A stretch of 33,905 bases of DNA from Microcaldota archaeon (GCA_027315135.1 DAHUYR010000013.1:1-33905); one strand, 5' to 3'; shown: positions 22,912-32,892, counted from the stretch's first letter. Notes: a model not told the origin generated them from the letters alone. Numbers and translations are program-made.

Positions 22912-25065
22912 TTGCAAAATATAGTAGTGGCCGGTAAGCAGGGTTCTGCCCGTATTAGAACTAAGAAACGTTCGAAGAAGGAGCAGGTATCTATAGAATA
23001 TATGGTTATATTCGCATTTGCATTTCTCATTGTCGCAGTTGTCATCGGATACTTATACACTGTTGGTCTGCACAATACTACGTATACAAATTCATACTGT
23101 TATATTACTCCTGAACTGCCGTGTCAGGGAATGTATGTGATTGGCAATCCAGCAGTTCCTACAAACGCAAAGGCGTATGTGATATTCACAAACAACAAAG
23201 GTACAGGAATATACGTTAAACCAGGTTCATTCTACTTCTATCCGGGCGCTAGCAGTACATTTTATTCTGGAGAATGCATACCTTCCAACATTCCTCAGGG
23301 AGGAGTGGCAGTGTGCAATGTGACTATCAGCAACATTGCCAGTGGATCGTTACAGTCCGGTTCACAGGTAAATCCTAAATTCAGCATGTCATATGGCATA
23401 TGCAGCAACAATTATTGCAATGGACAGAGTGCGAATGCTCCTGTATTCAACATAACAGGCACTGGAACAACATATGTTGCGCTTAGTGCACCATCATTGT
23501 ATTATATTACTGTAGACAGTGCGAGCATCAATGTCACCGTAGACGGTGTGCAGTATGCTCCAGGATCAAAGTTAGTAGTATTCAAGAATACACAGTATAC
23601 TCTGTTCGGAGATCTTCCTGCGGAGTATAGTTTTAATACATGGACTAGCACAGGAGGAGTATCTGTAGCTTCTTCTACATCGCAGTCAACCACCTTCACC
23701 GCAACTTCAAACGGGACAATAAAGGGCATAAAGGCAGGCATAACCTCATCCACCTCTTCAACCACCTCGACTTCAACAACATCCAGTGTCTTATATTACA
23801 CATTCACAGAATCGTCAAATCCTTCGCCTGATGGCAGTGTTTCTCCAGGTACTGGAAGCTATCCGGCAGGATCTGTAGTCTCGATAGATGCTAATCCAAT
23901 CACAGGTTATCATTTTGTTGACTGGACCTGCACTGGAACAGGATGTTATTCAGGAACGAGTCAGTCGTCTTCTGTAGTACTTAGTGTGGACAATATGCAG
24001 GAGACTGCAAACTTTGCACCTAACAGCTACACGCTCACTACAGGAGCCACGCCAGCAGGAGATGGGACAGTATCGCCATCTTCAGGATCGTATACGTTCA
24101 GATCCGCTGTGACCATATCCGAATCATCATCAACATCGAACACATTCACAGGATGGTCATGCAGCGGCACTGGATGTTATTCTGGAACTGCAACATCAAA
24201 CACAATAATAATATATGGAAATACTGTAGAGACTGCAAGTTTCTCTCCTTATCAGCCTTTCACAGAGATAGCTTCGCCGACGGCAGGAGGAAGCGTCTCT
24301 CCTGGATCAAATAGCGTCCCTTACGGAACATCAGTAACAATATCTGAATCTCCAAGTTCAGGATATCATTTTGTTGACTGGACCTGCTCTGGAACAGGAT
24401 GTTATTCAGGAACGAGTAATTCCGATTTGATAACAATTAACAACGCCGTAACGGAGACAGCAAACTTTGCATCAACGACTACTACTTCGACTACCACGTC
24501 TACTTCAACAAGCACATCTACCTCAATTTCAACATCGTCTACATCTACTACCGTTTCCACTTCTACAACAACAGCAATAACTGTTTACGAAGCTACAATC
24601 TCCCCGGAGGTTGCATTATTTACAAATGGGAATGCTTCTACATGCTTAACCAACAGTGGATGCTCCTATAATGTAGTACCACATGGAAGTTCTGTATCAG
24701 GAGCAACATCAGTAAGCATGGGAGGTACGGTGACGATCGTAAAACTAGTACAGATAGGTCTTGGAATGGCAACCAATGGAAGAGGAACTAGCACGCATAT
24801 CGGACCGTTGAACGTGACTATTACCGGATTCTCCGTTAATCCAGGTGCTCCGAACGTAACATGCAACAATGGAGTGAATACAACCACTTATGACAGTTCT
24901 GGAATACACCAGAATGGGAATACCTATGTCAACACATTGCCAACAGTATATTACAGTAGTGGTACGCTCACCACAATATGGACACCGCCCCCATATTCAA
25001 TACAGCTTTCCATAGGGTCCGATAGTACAACTAATGCAGGCACATGCAACGTATCTGTTGTTTAA
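22912..25065 (+). CDS. Modular surface protein: class III (pilin-like) signal plus InlB-type repeats
   Basis: The 717-residue protein starts with a basic region and KEQVSIEYMVIFAFAFLIVAVV, the QxSxE class III signal of archaeal pilin-like proteins, giving export and a membrane or filament anchor. A beta-rich region with paired cysteines (about 50-210) follows, then an InlB-like module, a short Ser/Thr linker, three InlB-type repeats (GYHFVDWTC...GTGCYSGTS...ETANF), a longer Ser/Thr linker (about 525-560), and a distinct C-terminal domain of about 155 residues with no Gly-rich runs. Blocks of it are nearly identical to the protein at 2-2191, but the C-terminal domains are unrelated. TTG 22912 is the longest start; GTG 22927 fits the TATA box better. 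Confidence 0.85.
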   Translation: MQNIVVAGKQGSARIRTKKRSKKEQVSIEYMVIFAFAFLIVAVVIGYLYTVGLHNTTYTNSYCYITPELPCQGMYVIGNPAVPTNAKAYVIFTNNKGTGIYVKPGSFYFYPGASSTFYSGECIPSNIPQGGVAVCNVTISNIASGSLQSGSQVNPKFSMSYGICSNNYCNGQSANAPVFNITGTGTTYVALSAPSLYYITVDSASINVTVDGVQYAPGSKLVVFKNTQYTLFGDLPAEYSFNTWTSTGGVSVASSTSQSTTFTATSNGTIKGIKAGITSSTSSTTSTSTTSSVLYYTFTESSNPSPDGSVSPGTGSYPAGSVVSIDANPITGYHFVDWTCTGTGCYSGTSQSSSVVLSVDNMQETANFAPNSYTLTTGATPAGDGTVSPSSGSYTFRSAVTISESSSTSNTFTGWSCSGTGCYSGTATSNTIIIYGNTVETASFSPYQPFTEIASPTAGGSVSPGSNSVPYGTSVTISESPSSGYHFVDWTCSGTGCYSGTSNSDLITINNAVTETANFASTTTTSTTTSTSTSTSTSISTSSTSTTVSTSTTTAITVYEATISPEVALFTNGNASTCLTNSGCSYNVVPHGSSVSGATSVSMGGTVTIVKLVQIGLGMATNGRGTSTHIGPLNVTITGFSVNPGAPNVTCNNGVNTTTYDSSGIHQNGNTYVNTLPTVYYSSGTLTTIWTPPPYSIQLSIGSDSTTNAGTCNVSVV
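23757..24561 (+). repeat. Long direct repeat, blocks A and B (copy 2)
   Basis: 23757-24018 matches 1-262 and 24016-24561 matches 713-1258, same orientation. Together they cover about 800 bases of nearly identical sequence in two genes roughly 23 kb apart. Similarity ends within the second Ser/Thr linker. Confidence 0.95.
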
Positions 25066-25195
25066 CCTATAGTGGCGTTTTCTTTGGTAAAAAAATAGAA
25101 TTTGACTAAATGATTCTTGATCTGTCGGGAAAATGCAATTAAACTGACAAAGTCTTGTAGAACTTCGTTTATCATGTTCCGCTTGAAACTGACAA

Positions 25196-25208
25196 ATCTA
25201 TATAAACC
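25196..25208 (+). promoter_or_regulatory. TATA box for the RNA polymerase operon
   Basis: ATCTATATAAACC is one of the best TATA matches in the window. It predicts transcription from about 25230 and a leader of about 45 bases before rpoH, with GGTG just upstream of the start. Nothing else is seen between 25066 and 25195. Confidence 0.7.
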
Positions 25209-25274
25209 TATTTGTTCTATAGATAGCGGAAGTGGATGTGCTAGTCCCTACTCTTTGTCTTTATAGGTGTATAT

Positions 25275-25505
25275 TTGTCAGATAGAAGTAATCATGTTAT
25301 TGTACCGCCTCACAAATTAATGACTGAAAAGGAGGTAAAAGAGCTTCTGGAAGAACTGGACTTAAAATTAAACAACCTGCCTAAGATTTTTGAAAACGAT
25401 CCGCAGGTTAAGATACTTAACGGCAAGATAGGACAGGTCGTTAAGATAGATAGGATAGAGAACGGCGTAAAATTACCTTACTATAGACTGATTGTAGAAG
25501 GTTAA
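25275..25505 (+). CDS. rpoH: DNA-directed RNA polymerase subunit H (Rpo5)
   Basis: The 76-residue subunit corresponds to the C-terminal half of eukaryotic Rpb5 and contacts downstream DNA. The archaeal signature is clear: HVIVPPHKLMTEKEVKELLEEL, then LPKIFENDPQVKIL and a final GVKLPYYRLIVEG. The TTG start at 25275 follows GTG-type Shine-Dalgarno bases (25266-25271) at the usual spacing. It leads the operon H-B''-B'-A'-A'', the standard archaeal order. Confidence 0.95.
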   Translation: MSDRSNHVIVPPHKLMTEKEVKELLEELDLKLNNLPKIFENDPQVKILNGKIGQVVKIDRIENGVKLPYYRLIVEG

Positions 25506-25516
25506 CTGTGATTTCT

Positions 25517-26995
25517 ATGGATAGCAATAGCATTTTGTTGGAATCGTATTTGGACACTATGCCACTGATACAGCATCAGTTGGAGAGCTTCAATAGATTT
25601 GTGAGCCAAGGTCTTCAACGCGTTGTAGATAGGCAAAATATAGTGCAGCCAAGTGTAGAGGGATTTTCATTAAAGCTTGGAAATATACGACTTGACAAAG
25701 CCTCAATAATAGAGGCTGATGGGTCGAGAAGGCAGATAATGCCTAATGAAGCGCGTTTGAGAAATCTTACCTATTCGGCTCCGATATTCATAGAAGTAGT
25801 CCCAGTGATAAGAGGCATTGAAAAGAAGGCCTCTTTCGGCGAAGTTTTCATAGGCGAATTGCCAATCATGGTAAGGAGCGATTTGTGCTACATAAAGACA
25901 ATGTCTAGGCAGCAGTTGATAGAAGAAGCCGAAGATGTAGACGATCCAGGAGGCTATTTCATAGTAAAAGGAGTTGAACGTGTACTTATAGGGCTTGAGG
26001 ACATAGCGCCTAACCGCGTAATAACTACAAAGGGAAAGGGAGGCGACAAGATTAACAGTGTTGTATTTTCCACGGCACCTGGATTTAGGGCAAGGTGTGT
26101 AGTTTCAAGGAACCAGAACGGAATATATACTGTGGAATTCCCAACAATATCAAAGAGTGTGAATCTGATACTTATGCTAAGGGCGCTTGGGATGTCTGAA
26201 AAGGGTCTTCTTGAAAATGTTTCTGATTCTCTTTCATTAAGAAATGACGTTATGCTGAACCTTGAGGTCAGCGATTACAGGAACATGACTCAGAATGAAG
26301 CCATAGCCGAATTAGGAAGGATGGCAGCTCCTGGGCAGGCGCCTGAATATCAGCTTTCAAGGGCGGAGACGCAGATAAACAATTACCTGCTGCCTCACGT
26401 TGGTGAAACTGCTGAAGATAAGTTCAGGAAGGCAGAGTATCTGATAACAATGGCAAGGAAGGCTACAATGGTAGGAAATAAACTCGCGCGCGAAGACGAT
26501 AAAGACCATTATGCAAACAAGCGCATAAAGTTCTCAGGTGAATTGATGGAAGATCTCTTCACTTACGCTTTCAGGTTCTTCACAAAAGAGGTCAAGTACC
26601 AAATAGAGAGGACAAGTGCGCGCGGAAGAAAGCTCAGCATACAGTCAATAATCAACCCTGACACAATAACAGAGCGTATATCATATGCTATGGGAACAGG
26701 AACCTGGGTTGCAGGGCAGACTGGTATCTCACAGGTTCTTGACAGGACTAACTTCTCAAGTGCTTATACTCATCTCAGGAGAGTAAAGTCTCCACTGGCA
26801 AAAAAGCATCCGCACTTCAAGGCAAGAGAGGTGCATGGAACACAGTGGGGAAAGATCTGTCCTTCCGAAACTCCAGAGGGTCAGGAAGTAGGTCTTACCA
26901 AGTATCTCGCATTGATGTCGAAGGTAACAGTAGGTGCAGAAGAGTCATCTTTCGAGGACAAACTTGCAGGTCTGAGGAAAAAGGCAAACGAGTGA
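25517..26995 (+). CDS. rpoB2: DNA-directed RNA polymerase subunit B'' (N-terminal half of B)
   Basis: The 492-residue protein is the N-terminal half of the second-largest subunit (protrusion, lobe and fork). Typical segments are LESYLDTMPLIQHQLESFNRFV at the start, GGYFIVKGVERVLIGLEDIAPNR near 145, DDKDHYANKRIKFSGELMEDLF, and the end of the fork HFKAREVHGTQWGKICPSETPEGQEVGLTKYLALMSKV. The B subunit is split as in methanogens, Archaeoglobus and haloarchaea. ATG 25517 is preferred over GTG 25508 because GTGAT (25508-25512) lies four bases before it. Confidence 0.96.
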   Translation: MDSNSILLESYLDTMPLIQHQLESFNRFVSQGLQRVVDRQNIVQPSVEGFSLKLGNIRLDKASIIEADGSRRQIMPNEARLRNLTYSAPIFIEVVPVIRGIEKKASFGEVFIGELPIMVRSDLCYIKTMSRQQLIEEAEDVDDPGGYFIVKGVERVLIGLEDIAPNRVITTKGKGGDKINSVVFSTAPGFRARCVVSRNQNGIYTVEFPTISKSVNLILMLRALGMSEKGLLENVSDSLSLRNDVMLNLEVSDYRNMTQNEAIAELGRMAAPGQAPEYQLSRAETQINNYLLPHVGETAEDKFRKAEYLITMARKATMVGNKLAREDDKDHYANKRIKFSGELMEDLFTYAFRFFTKEVKYQIERTSARGRKLSIQSIINPDTITERISYAMGTGTWVAGQTGISQVLDRTNFSSAYTHLRRVKSPLAKKHPHFKAREVHGTQWGKICPSETPEGQEVGLTKYLALMSKVTVGAEESSFEDKLAGLRKKANE

Positions 26996-26999
26996 TGTT

Positions 27000-28823
27000 A
27001 TGGCAAAGAATGAAATAACTCATGTTTATTTGAACGGAAGAGACATAGGAACGGTAGAGGATCCGGTAAAGTTCGTAAACGAGATAAGAGGTGCAAGAAG
27101 GGCAGGCGTAATCTCTGGTGAGATAAACGTGGCACTTTATGCAAAGCAGCACTTCATCAATATAAACAGTGACCGCGGAAGGGTTAGGAAGCCATATGTA
27201 ATAATAGAAAACAGCAAGTCAAAGCTCACACCTGACCTGATTGAGAAGCTTAATAGCAAGGAGATAAACTTCAATTATCTTTTCAGGAACGGAATTGTAG
27301 AGTATCTTGATGCTGAAGAAGAGGAGAATGCTCTTGTGGCATTCAAGGAAAAGGATATTACTGAGAAGCATACGCACCTTGAAGTGGATATAGCATCCAT
27401 ATTCGGGTTCACAGTAGCGACATCGCCATATGCAGAACATAACAGTATTGCAAGGCACGCAATGCTTGCAAACTTCATAAAGCAGGCGCAGGGATTGTAT
27501 GCGATCAACTTCAACCAGAGATTCGATTCACGAGCATACCTGCTCTTTTATCCGCAGGTGCCAATAGTAAACACAGTACCATACAGGAAGACAAACATAC
27601 AGAAGCATCCTAGCGGTCAGAACCTAGTCGTTGCACTGTCCACCTATTATGGATATAATATGCAGGACGCAGTTGTCCTGAATAGAGCAGCTGTAGAGAG
27701 AGGAGTAGGAAGAAGCTTATTTTACAAGACATACTCTGATGAGGAGAGAAGATATCCTGGAGGGCAGAGAGACAGACTTAAGGTGCCTCCGCCTACGGCA
27801 GAAGGATATATGGGAGAGCACTTCTATTCAAAACTCAGCGATGATGGGATTATAGAACCTGAGATGGACGTTGAAGAAGGAGATGTTTTAATAGGAAAGG
27901 TTTCTCCACCAAGGTTCCTTGAAGAGAGCATGGGCCCTAGCGGGATAGAGGAAAAGGTAAGAGATGATTCAACCGTTCTTAAGACTGGAGAGACAGGAAT
28001 TGTAGATAGTGTAATGATAACGGAATCGCCTGGGGCGACAAAGCTCGTTAAGATAAGGGTTCGCGGTCTGAGGATTCCTGAGAATGGGGATAAGTTCGCA
28101 AGCAGACACGGGCAGAAAGGAGTCACGTCACTCATAGTTCCGCCTGAGGATATGCCATTTACTGAATCCGGAGTGATTCCTGATCTGTTGTTAAACCCGC
28201 ATAGCGTTCCTTCAAGAATGACTTTTGGTCACCTGCTGGAGGAGCTTGCAGGCAAGGCCGGCGCAGTGAGCGGGCGCACTATAGACGGCACAGCGTTCGC
28301 AGAGGACGGAGTGGACCGCATGTCCGAGTATGGCAGAATGCTTGAGGAGAAGGGATTTGACAAGTACGGAGAGGAAGAGATGTACGACGGGATAACAGGG
28401 ATGAAGTTCAAGGCAAAGGTCTTCACAGGCGTTGTCTATTACAACAGGCTGTACCATATGGTAAGCAACAAGATGCAGGTAAGGAGCAGAGGAAAGGTAC
28501 AGATACTTACGCACCAGCCTACAGAAGGAAAGGCGAGGCAGGGAGCGTTGAGATTCGGAGAGATGGAACGAGATACGCTTATAGGATATGGAGCAAGCCT
28601 GCTTCTCAAGGAGAGGCTGCTTGACCAGTCAGACAAGACCACGGTGCTTGTATGCAAGCAGTGCGGCAACATTGGCTACTATGATCATATAAAGCGTGCC
28701 AATATCTGTCCTATAGACAAGGGCTCAGACTTCGTTGAAGTGGAGATGAGCTATGCATTCAAGGTATTGCTTGACGAGATAAAGTCTCTGCACATAATGC
28801 CTAGAATGAAGATAACGGAGTGA
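27000..28823 (+). CDS. rpoB1: DNA-directed RNA polymerase subunit B' (C-terminal half of B)
   Basis: The 607-residue C-terminal half of B carries the hybrid-binding region, wall, clamp and anchor. Conserved segments include RFDSRAYLLFYPQVPIVNT, PENGDKFASRHGQKGV, HLLEELAGKAGA, LTHQPTEGKARQGALRFGEMERD and a C-terminal zinc knuckle (VCKQCGNIGYYDHIKRANICP). The normally invariant GYNMEDA, whose acidic pair helps hold the second catalytic Mg, reads GYNMQDA (Gln222-Asp223). GTGAT overlapping the B'' stop lies three bases before ATG 27000, so the two halves are coupled. Confidence 0.96.
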   Translation: MAKNEITHVYLNGRDIGTVEDPVKFVNEIRGARRAGVISGEINVALYAKQHFININSDRGRVRKPYVIIENSKSKLTPDLIEKLNSKEINFNYLFRNGIVEYLDAEEEENALVAFKEKDITEKHTHLEVDIASIFGFTVATSPYAEHNSIARHAMLANFIKQAQGLYAINFNQRFDSRAYLLFYPQVPIVNTVPYRKTNIQKHPSGQNLVVALSTYYGYNMQDAVVLNRAAVERGVGRSLFYKTYSDEERRYPGGQRDRLKVPPPTAEGYMGEHFYSKLSDDGIIEPEMDVEEGDVLIGKVSPPRFLEESMGPSGIEEKVRDDSTVLKTGETGIVDSVMITESPGATKLVKIRVRGLRIPENGDKFASRHGQKGVTSLIVPPEDMPFTESGVIPDLLLNPHSVPSRMTFGHLLEELAGKAGAVSGRTIDGTAFAEDGVDRMSEYGRMLEEKGFDKYGEEEMYDGITGMKFKAKVFTGVVYYNRLYHMVSNKMQVRSRGKVQILTHQPTEGKARQGALRFGEMERDTLIGYGASLLLKERLLDQSDKTTVLVCKQCGNIGYYDHIKRANICPIDKGSDFVEVEMSYAFKVLLDEIKSLHIMPRMKITE

Positions 28824-28827
28824 TATT

Positions 28828-31374
28828 ATGAAGACCGAGGCAATCAATCATATAAAATTCGGAGTAATGAATCCGGAATACGTCAAGGCTCTTGGAGTTG
28901 TGAAACTCACTGTGCCTGACACCTACAATGAGGACGGCTATCCGATAGACGGAGGGCTGCTTGACCAGCGCCTCGGGGTTATAGATCCTGGATTGATATG
29001 CAAGACCTGCGGAGCCAGAGCAAAATCCTGCCCAGGTCATTTCGGAAGAATAGAACTTGTCCGACCTGCAATCCATTCTGAATTTGGGAAGACACTTTAC
29101 ATGATTCTACAGTCAACCTGCAGAAACTGCAACAAGCTCCTGCTCAACGATGAGAGCATCGCCAAATATGGTGGCGGTAAACCTATAGACCCTGATGCCC
29201 TTGTGGCAGATGGAGAGGAGGGAGCTACTGAAGTAAAGAGTGTGATGCTGAAAAGGTTGAAGGATATTAAGAGATGTGAAAGATGCGGAACACAGAAGAA
29301 GAAGCTGAAGTTTTCCCTTCCAACATACTTCTACGTTGACGATTACAAGTTGAAGCCTAATGAAATAAGAGACATGGTATCTAAAGTGAGCAACGATGAT
29401 CTTGAAATTCTCGGGGTGGATGCAGAGAATGCCAGACCTGAATGGCTTATAATTGATATACTGCTCGTGCCTCCAGTAAACGTAAGGCCTTCGATAACCC
29501 TTGAGAGCGGAGAGAGAAGCGAAGACGAACTTACACACAAGCTTGTAGACATAATGAGAATAAATCAGAGGTTGGAACAGAACCTCAATGCAGGAGCACC
29601 TCAAATAATAATAGATGACCTGTGGGAATTGCTGCAGTACCACGTCACAACATATTTCAACAATGAAACCTCCAACATACCTCCTGCAAGACACAGGAGC
29701 GGAAGGGCATTGAAGACGCTTACACAGAGGCTTAAGGGCAAAGAAGGAAGGTTCAGGTACAACCTCAGCGGAAAAAGAGTCAACTACTCTGCAAGAACCG
29801 TAATCAGTGTGGATCCGAATGTGGATATAGACGAGGTAGGAGTACCATTTGCAATAGCTTCGAAGCTGACAGTTCCGTTCTACATTACAGAGTGGAACAT
29901 AGAGCATGCAAAGAAGATGCTCATGTCAACTGATTATCCTGCAGTGTTAAACGTAATAAGCAAGGATGGCAAGAGAAAGAGAGTAATAGAGACAAACAAG
30001 GAAGAGATACTTAAGGAGCTTGCCGCAGGAGACGTGATGGAGAGGCAGCTTGTTGATGGAGATATAGTCCTGTTCAACAGGCAGCCTTCGTTGCACAGAA
30101 TGTCGATTATGGCCCATAAGGCAAAGGTGCTTCCTGGAAAGACCTTCAGGATAAACCTCTGTGTTGCGGCGCCTTACAATGCAGACTTCGACGGAGACGA
30201 GATGAACCTTCATGTTCCGCAGACGCTTGAAGCAAGGGCAGAGGCAAAGATATTGATGATGTCTTCGCACCAGGTCTTCTCTCCAAGAGAAGGAAATGTG
30301 ATAATAGGCACGGAACAGGACGGAATAACAGGAGCATACGAGATGACGGCTGAAGGCAATTATGTGACGAAAGAGGAGGCAGTCTACCTTCTTGCGCTTG
30401 CAGGCGTATATGAGTTGCCAAAGGAAGCGAAGAATGGAATGTATATGGCAAGGGATGTGTTCTCGATGCTCTTGCCAGAAGGGCTTAATTTTGAGACTGA
30501 GACAAAGAAGGGCCACGTAAAGATAAAGGATGGCAAGCTTGTTGAAGGAAGGCTGGACAACGGAACAATTGGAAGAGGAGGAAACCAGCTATTCATGAAG
30601 ATACGCGCAGATTATGGATTTGAGGAATTGAAGAAGTTCATATACAGGTCTTCAAAGATGGTTGATGCGTATGTTACTCTTATGGGCTTCAGCCTTGGAG
30701 TCAAAGAATATGTCAACGATCAGAGACTGGTCAAGGACAGGGAACGCATGCTTAATGAAACAATGGAGAAAATAAAGAAGCTCATTGTAGATTATAATGA
30801 TGGCAAGCTTGAGGCACTCGTAGGCTACACGCTAAAGAGCTCCCTTGAGAGGATGATAATTGCCGAGTTGAACCTTGTCAGAGACATGGCAGGAAAGGAT
30901 ATCCTTAAGGCAAAGGCAGATATGAAGGAAAATAACACGGCAATGAATATGGTATCATCTGGAGCGAGAGGAAACATATTGAACGTAGTGCAGATGATGA
31001 TGTTCTTGGGACAGCAAGCTACAATCTCAGGAGGAAGGATAAACAGAGGTTACGCTACAAGAAGGGCTCTGCCGCACATACTGCCTGGAGATCTCTCCCC
31101 TAAGGGAAGAGGGTTTATAACGACATCCTTCTATGGAGGACTTGACCCTATAGACCTGTTCATGCACGCAGTAGGTTCAAGAGGTTCTGAAATTTATAAG
31201 GCATTGCTTACTGCACGAAGCGGATATCTCTACAGAAGGCTGTCTAACGCGCTTCAGGATTACTATGTCGATGTTGATTACAGCGTAAGAGATGCAAGCA
31301 ACAATCTTATAGAAACGCAGTACGGAGGGGACATGATTGACCCGATGTACACCAAGATAAATGATATAGAGTGA
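28828..31374 (+). CDS. rpoA1: DNA-directed RNA polymerase subunit A' (N-terminal part of A)
   Basis: The 848-residue large subunit carries the active-site aspartates in [16 protein letters not shown] (Asp453, 455, 457). The N-terminal zinc site [16 protein letters not shown] and a second pair of CxxC knuckles ([15 protein letters not shown]) belong to the clamp. Further family blocks are [40 protein letters not shown] and the bridge-helix region ending [23 protein letters not shown] 28828 follows GTGAT by three bases, overlapping the B' stop. The gene ends where archaeal A is normally split. Confidence 0.97.
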   Translation: MKTEAINHIKFGVMNPEYVKALGVVKLTVPDTYNEDGYPIDGGLLDQRLGVIDPGLICKTCGARAKSCPGHFGRIELVRPAIHSEFGKTLYMILQSTCRNCNKLLLNDESIAKYGGGKPIDPDALVADGEEGATEVKSVMLKRLKDIKRCERCGTQKKKLKFSLPTYFYVDDYKLKPNEIRDMVSKVSNDDLEILGVDAENARPEWLIIDILLVPPVNVRPSITLESGERSEDELTHKLVDIMRINQRLEQNLNAGAPQIIIDDLWELLQYHVTTYFNNETSNIPPARHRSGRALKTLTQRLKGKEGRFRYNLSGKRVNYSARTVISVDPNVDIDEVGVPFAIASKLTVPFYITEWNIEHAKKMLMSTDYPAVLNVISKDGKRKRVIETNKEEILKELAAGDVMERQLVDGDIVLFNRQPSLHRMSIMAHKAKVLPGKTFRINLCVAAPYNADFDGDEMNLHVPQTLEARAEAKILMMSSHQVFSPREGNVIIGTEQDGITGAYEMTAEGNYVTKEEAVYLLALAGVYELPKEAKNGMYMARDVFSMLLPEGLNFETETKKGHVKIKDGKLVEGRLDNGTIGRGGNQLFMKIRADYGFEELKKFIYRSSKMVDAYVTLMGFSLGVKEYVNDQRLVKDRERMLNETMEKIKKLIVDYNDGKLEALVGYTLKSSLERMIIAELNLVRDMAGKDILKAKADMKENNTAMNMVSSGARGNILNVVQMMMFLGQQATISGGRINRGYATRRALPHILPGDLSPKGRGFITTSFYGGLDPIDLFMHAVGSRGSEIYKALLTARSGYLYRRLSNALQDYYVDVDYSVRDASNNLIETQYGGDMIDPMYTKINDIE

Positions 31375-31378
31375 TGTT

Positions 31379-32422
31379 ATGGCAAAAGAAGATAAGAATA
31401 GATTTCTGGTGCAGTATGGAGAGGCAGTTGGCACGATAGCTGCACAGTCTCTTGGAGAGCCAGGCACGCAGATGATTCTTAGGACGTTCCACTATGCAGG
31501 AGTAGAGTCCACAATGTCAACTTCTGGATTGCCAAGGATAGTCGAGCTTGTTGATGCAAAGAAAAAGCCAACCACTCCGATTACCTATATCTACCTTGAC
31601 AAGGATATAGCTAAAAGTTTTGAAAAAGCTGACGAGATGATAAGGAAGATCAGCGAGGTTACGATGAGTTCTGTGGTTAGAAGGGTGGATGAAAACTTTG
31701 CTAAGGGAAAGATAAGACTCATACTCAGCTCGCAGGAAATCGAGGCTGCAAGAATAACCCCGAAGAGCGTAGCGTCGAAGATTTCAAAGGATTTTGGCTT
31801 TGAGACAAAGGTTGACGGAAGGATAATAGAGATAAAGATAGGGACACGAGATCCGAAAAAGGTACGCTCGGAAAGAGTAAGGATAATGAATTCGGTGATA
31901 AGCGGGATAGATGGAGCTGGAAAGGTAACCTTGAGGCAGGATGACAAGACAAAGGAGTTCTATCTTGTTGCGGCAGGCAGCGACATTGAGAGTCTGATAG
32001 ACATACAGGGTGTGGACTCGACAAGGATAATAACAAATGACGTTTTTGCAATATACAGGCTGTTCGGAGTGGAAGCTGCAAGGAATTCCATAGTAAGCGA
32101 GCTTGCGAAGACACTCGACGAACAGAGAATAGGAGTCAGCAGAAGGCATCTTTCACTTATAGCAGACGCTATGACAGCAAGAGGCAACATAAAAGGAGTA
32201 GGAAGGCACGGGCTTTCTGGAGAAAAAGGCTCAGTGCTCGCCAGAGCAGCTTACGAAGAGACCATAAAGCATCTGGTCCACGCTGCAGTTTATGGTGAAA
32301 TAGACCATATGAATGGCGTGACTGAAAACGTATTAATAGGGAAGCAGGTACCTGTCGGGACCGGAACAGTTAAGCTTGCGATAAGGAAGGAGGACCTGTC
32401 AAGGACGGCGAAAAAGAAATAG
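31379..32422 (+). CDS. rpoA2: DNA-directed RNA polymerase subunit A'' (C-terminal part of A)
   Basis: The 347-residue C-terminal part of A begins near the trigger-loop region: [31 protein letters not shown], then [17 protein letters not shown]. The end matches the family ([33 protein letters not shown]). It is rather short for the family, mostly through a compact middle section. GTGAT overlapping the A' stop precedes ATG 31379 by three bases. It ends the RNAP operon; NusA and eL30, which often follow in archaea, are absent and LSm is next. Confidence 0.96.
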   Translation: MAKEDKNRFLVQYGEAVGTIAAQSLGEPGTQMILRTFHYAGVESTMSTSGLPRIVELVDAKKKPTTPITYIYLDKDIAKSFEKADEMIRKISEVTMSSVVRRVDENFAKGKIRLILSSQEIEAARITPKSVASKISKDFGFETKVDGRIIEIKIGTRDPKKVRSERVRIMNSVISGIDGAGKVTLRQDDKTKEFYLVAAGSDIESLIDIQGVDSTRIITNDVFAIYRLFGVEAARNSIVSELAKTLDEQRIGVSRRHLSLIADAMTARGNIKGVGRHGLSGEKGSVLARAAYEETIKHLVHAAVYGEIDHMNGVTENVLIGKQVPVGTGTVKLAIRKEDLSRTAKKK

Positions 32423-32481
32423 TCTTTTAAATTGTCTTGTCGCTATAATCTCAATAAATATACAAGAAGATGGGTTTAATT

Positions 32482-32706
32482 ATGCCTCAGGACAGACCGT
32501 TTGATTTACTGAACAAGTCGATAGGACAGCAAGTGATGATAAGGCTGAAGAATGGGACAGACATAAGGGGAAAGGTCGTTTCGTTTGATGCTCACATGAA
32601 TATTGTGATAGAGAATGCCGAAGAGGTCGAGGATGGAGAACTCAAGGCAAGGCTCAACACAATACTGTTAAGAGGAGGAAATATCCTTTTCATTTCCCCC
32701 GTATAA
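32482..32706 (+). CDS. Sm-like archaeal protein (LSm)
   Basis: A 74-residue RNA-binding protein forming heptameric rings that favour U-rich RNA. Sm1 (PFDLLNKSIGQQVMIRLKNGTDIRGKVVSFDAHMNIVIENAEEV) and Sm2 (ILLRGGNILFISPV) are both complete, including the DxHMN and IRGxxI-type residues. ATG 32470 is in frame, but ATG 32482 matches the family start and lies about 25 bases after a TATA box (CAATAAATATAC, 32452-32463), giving a leaderless message. tRNA-Ala follows 18 bases downstream. Confidence 0.94.
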   Translation: MPQDRPFDLLNKSIGQQVMIRLKNGTDIRGKVVSFDAHMNIVIENAEEVEDGELKARLNTILLRGGNILFISPV

Positions 32707-32724
32707 CTCTGACTTTATCTTTAT

Positions 32725-32826
32725 GGGCTCTTGGCGCAACGGTAGCGCGCCTGCATGGCATGCAGGAGGTTGCGGGTTCAAATGGCCTTTAGAATTTCTA
32801 TGGGCCTGCAAATCCCGCAGAGTCCA
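32725..32826 (+). tRNA. tRNA-Ala (anticodon GGC) with T-loop intron
   Basis: The acceptor GGGCTCT/AGAGTCC has the G3-U70 pair that identifies alanine tRNAs. The D-arm is GCGC...GCGC. The anticodon stem CCTGC/GCAGG encloses ATGGCAT, giving anticodon GGC at 32757-32759 with no intron there. The T-stem GCGGG (32772-32776)/CCCGC (32814-32818) encloses 37 bases instead of 7, so a 30-base intron is inferred (about 32783-32812 if cut at 59/60). Any cut between T-loop bases 56 and 60 leaves TTCAAAT. The insert forms a GGCC/GGCC helix. Confidence 0.9.
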
Positions 32827-32892
32827 TATACTAATACATGAACTAATGCTGCAGAGATTCCAACTTTATGCATAATAGTATGAAGTTCTGGG

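Noticed and set aside
29113-29907. 264-residue minus-strand frame
   Set aside because: It is antisense to rpoA', has no promoter, and its composition is typical of a shadow frame.
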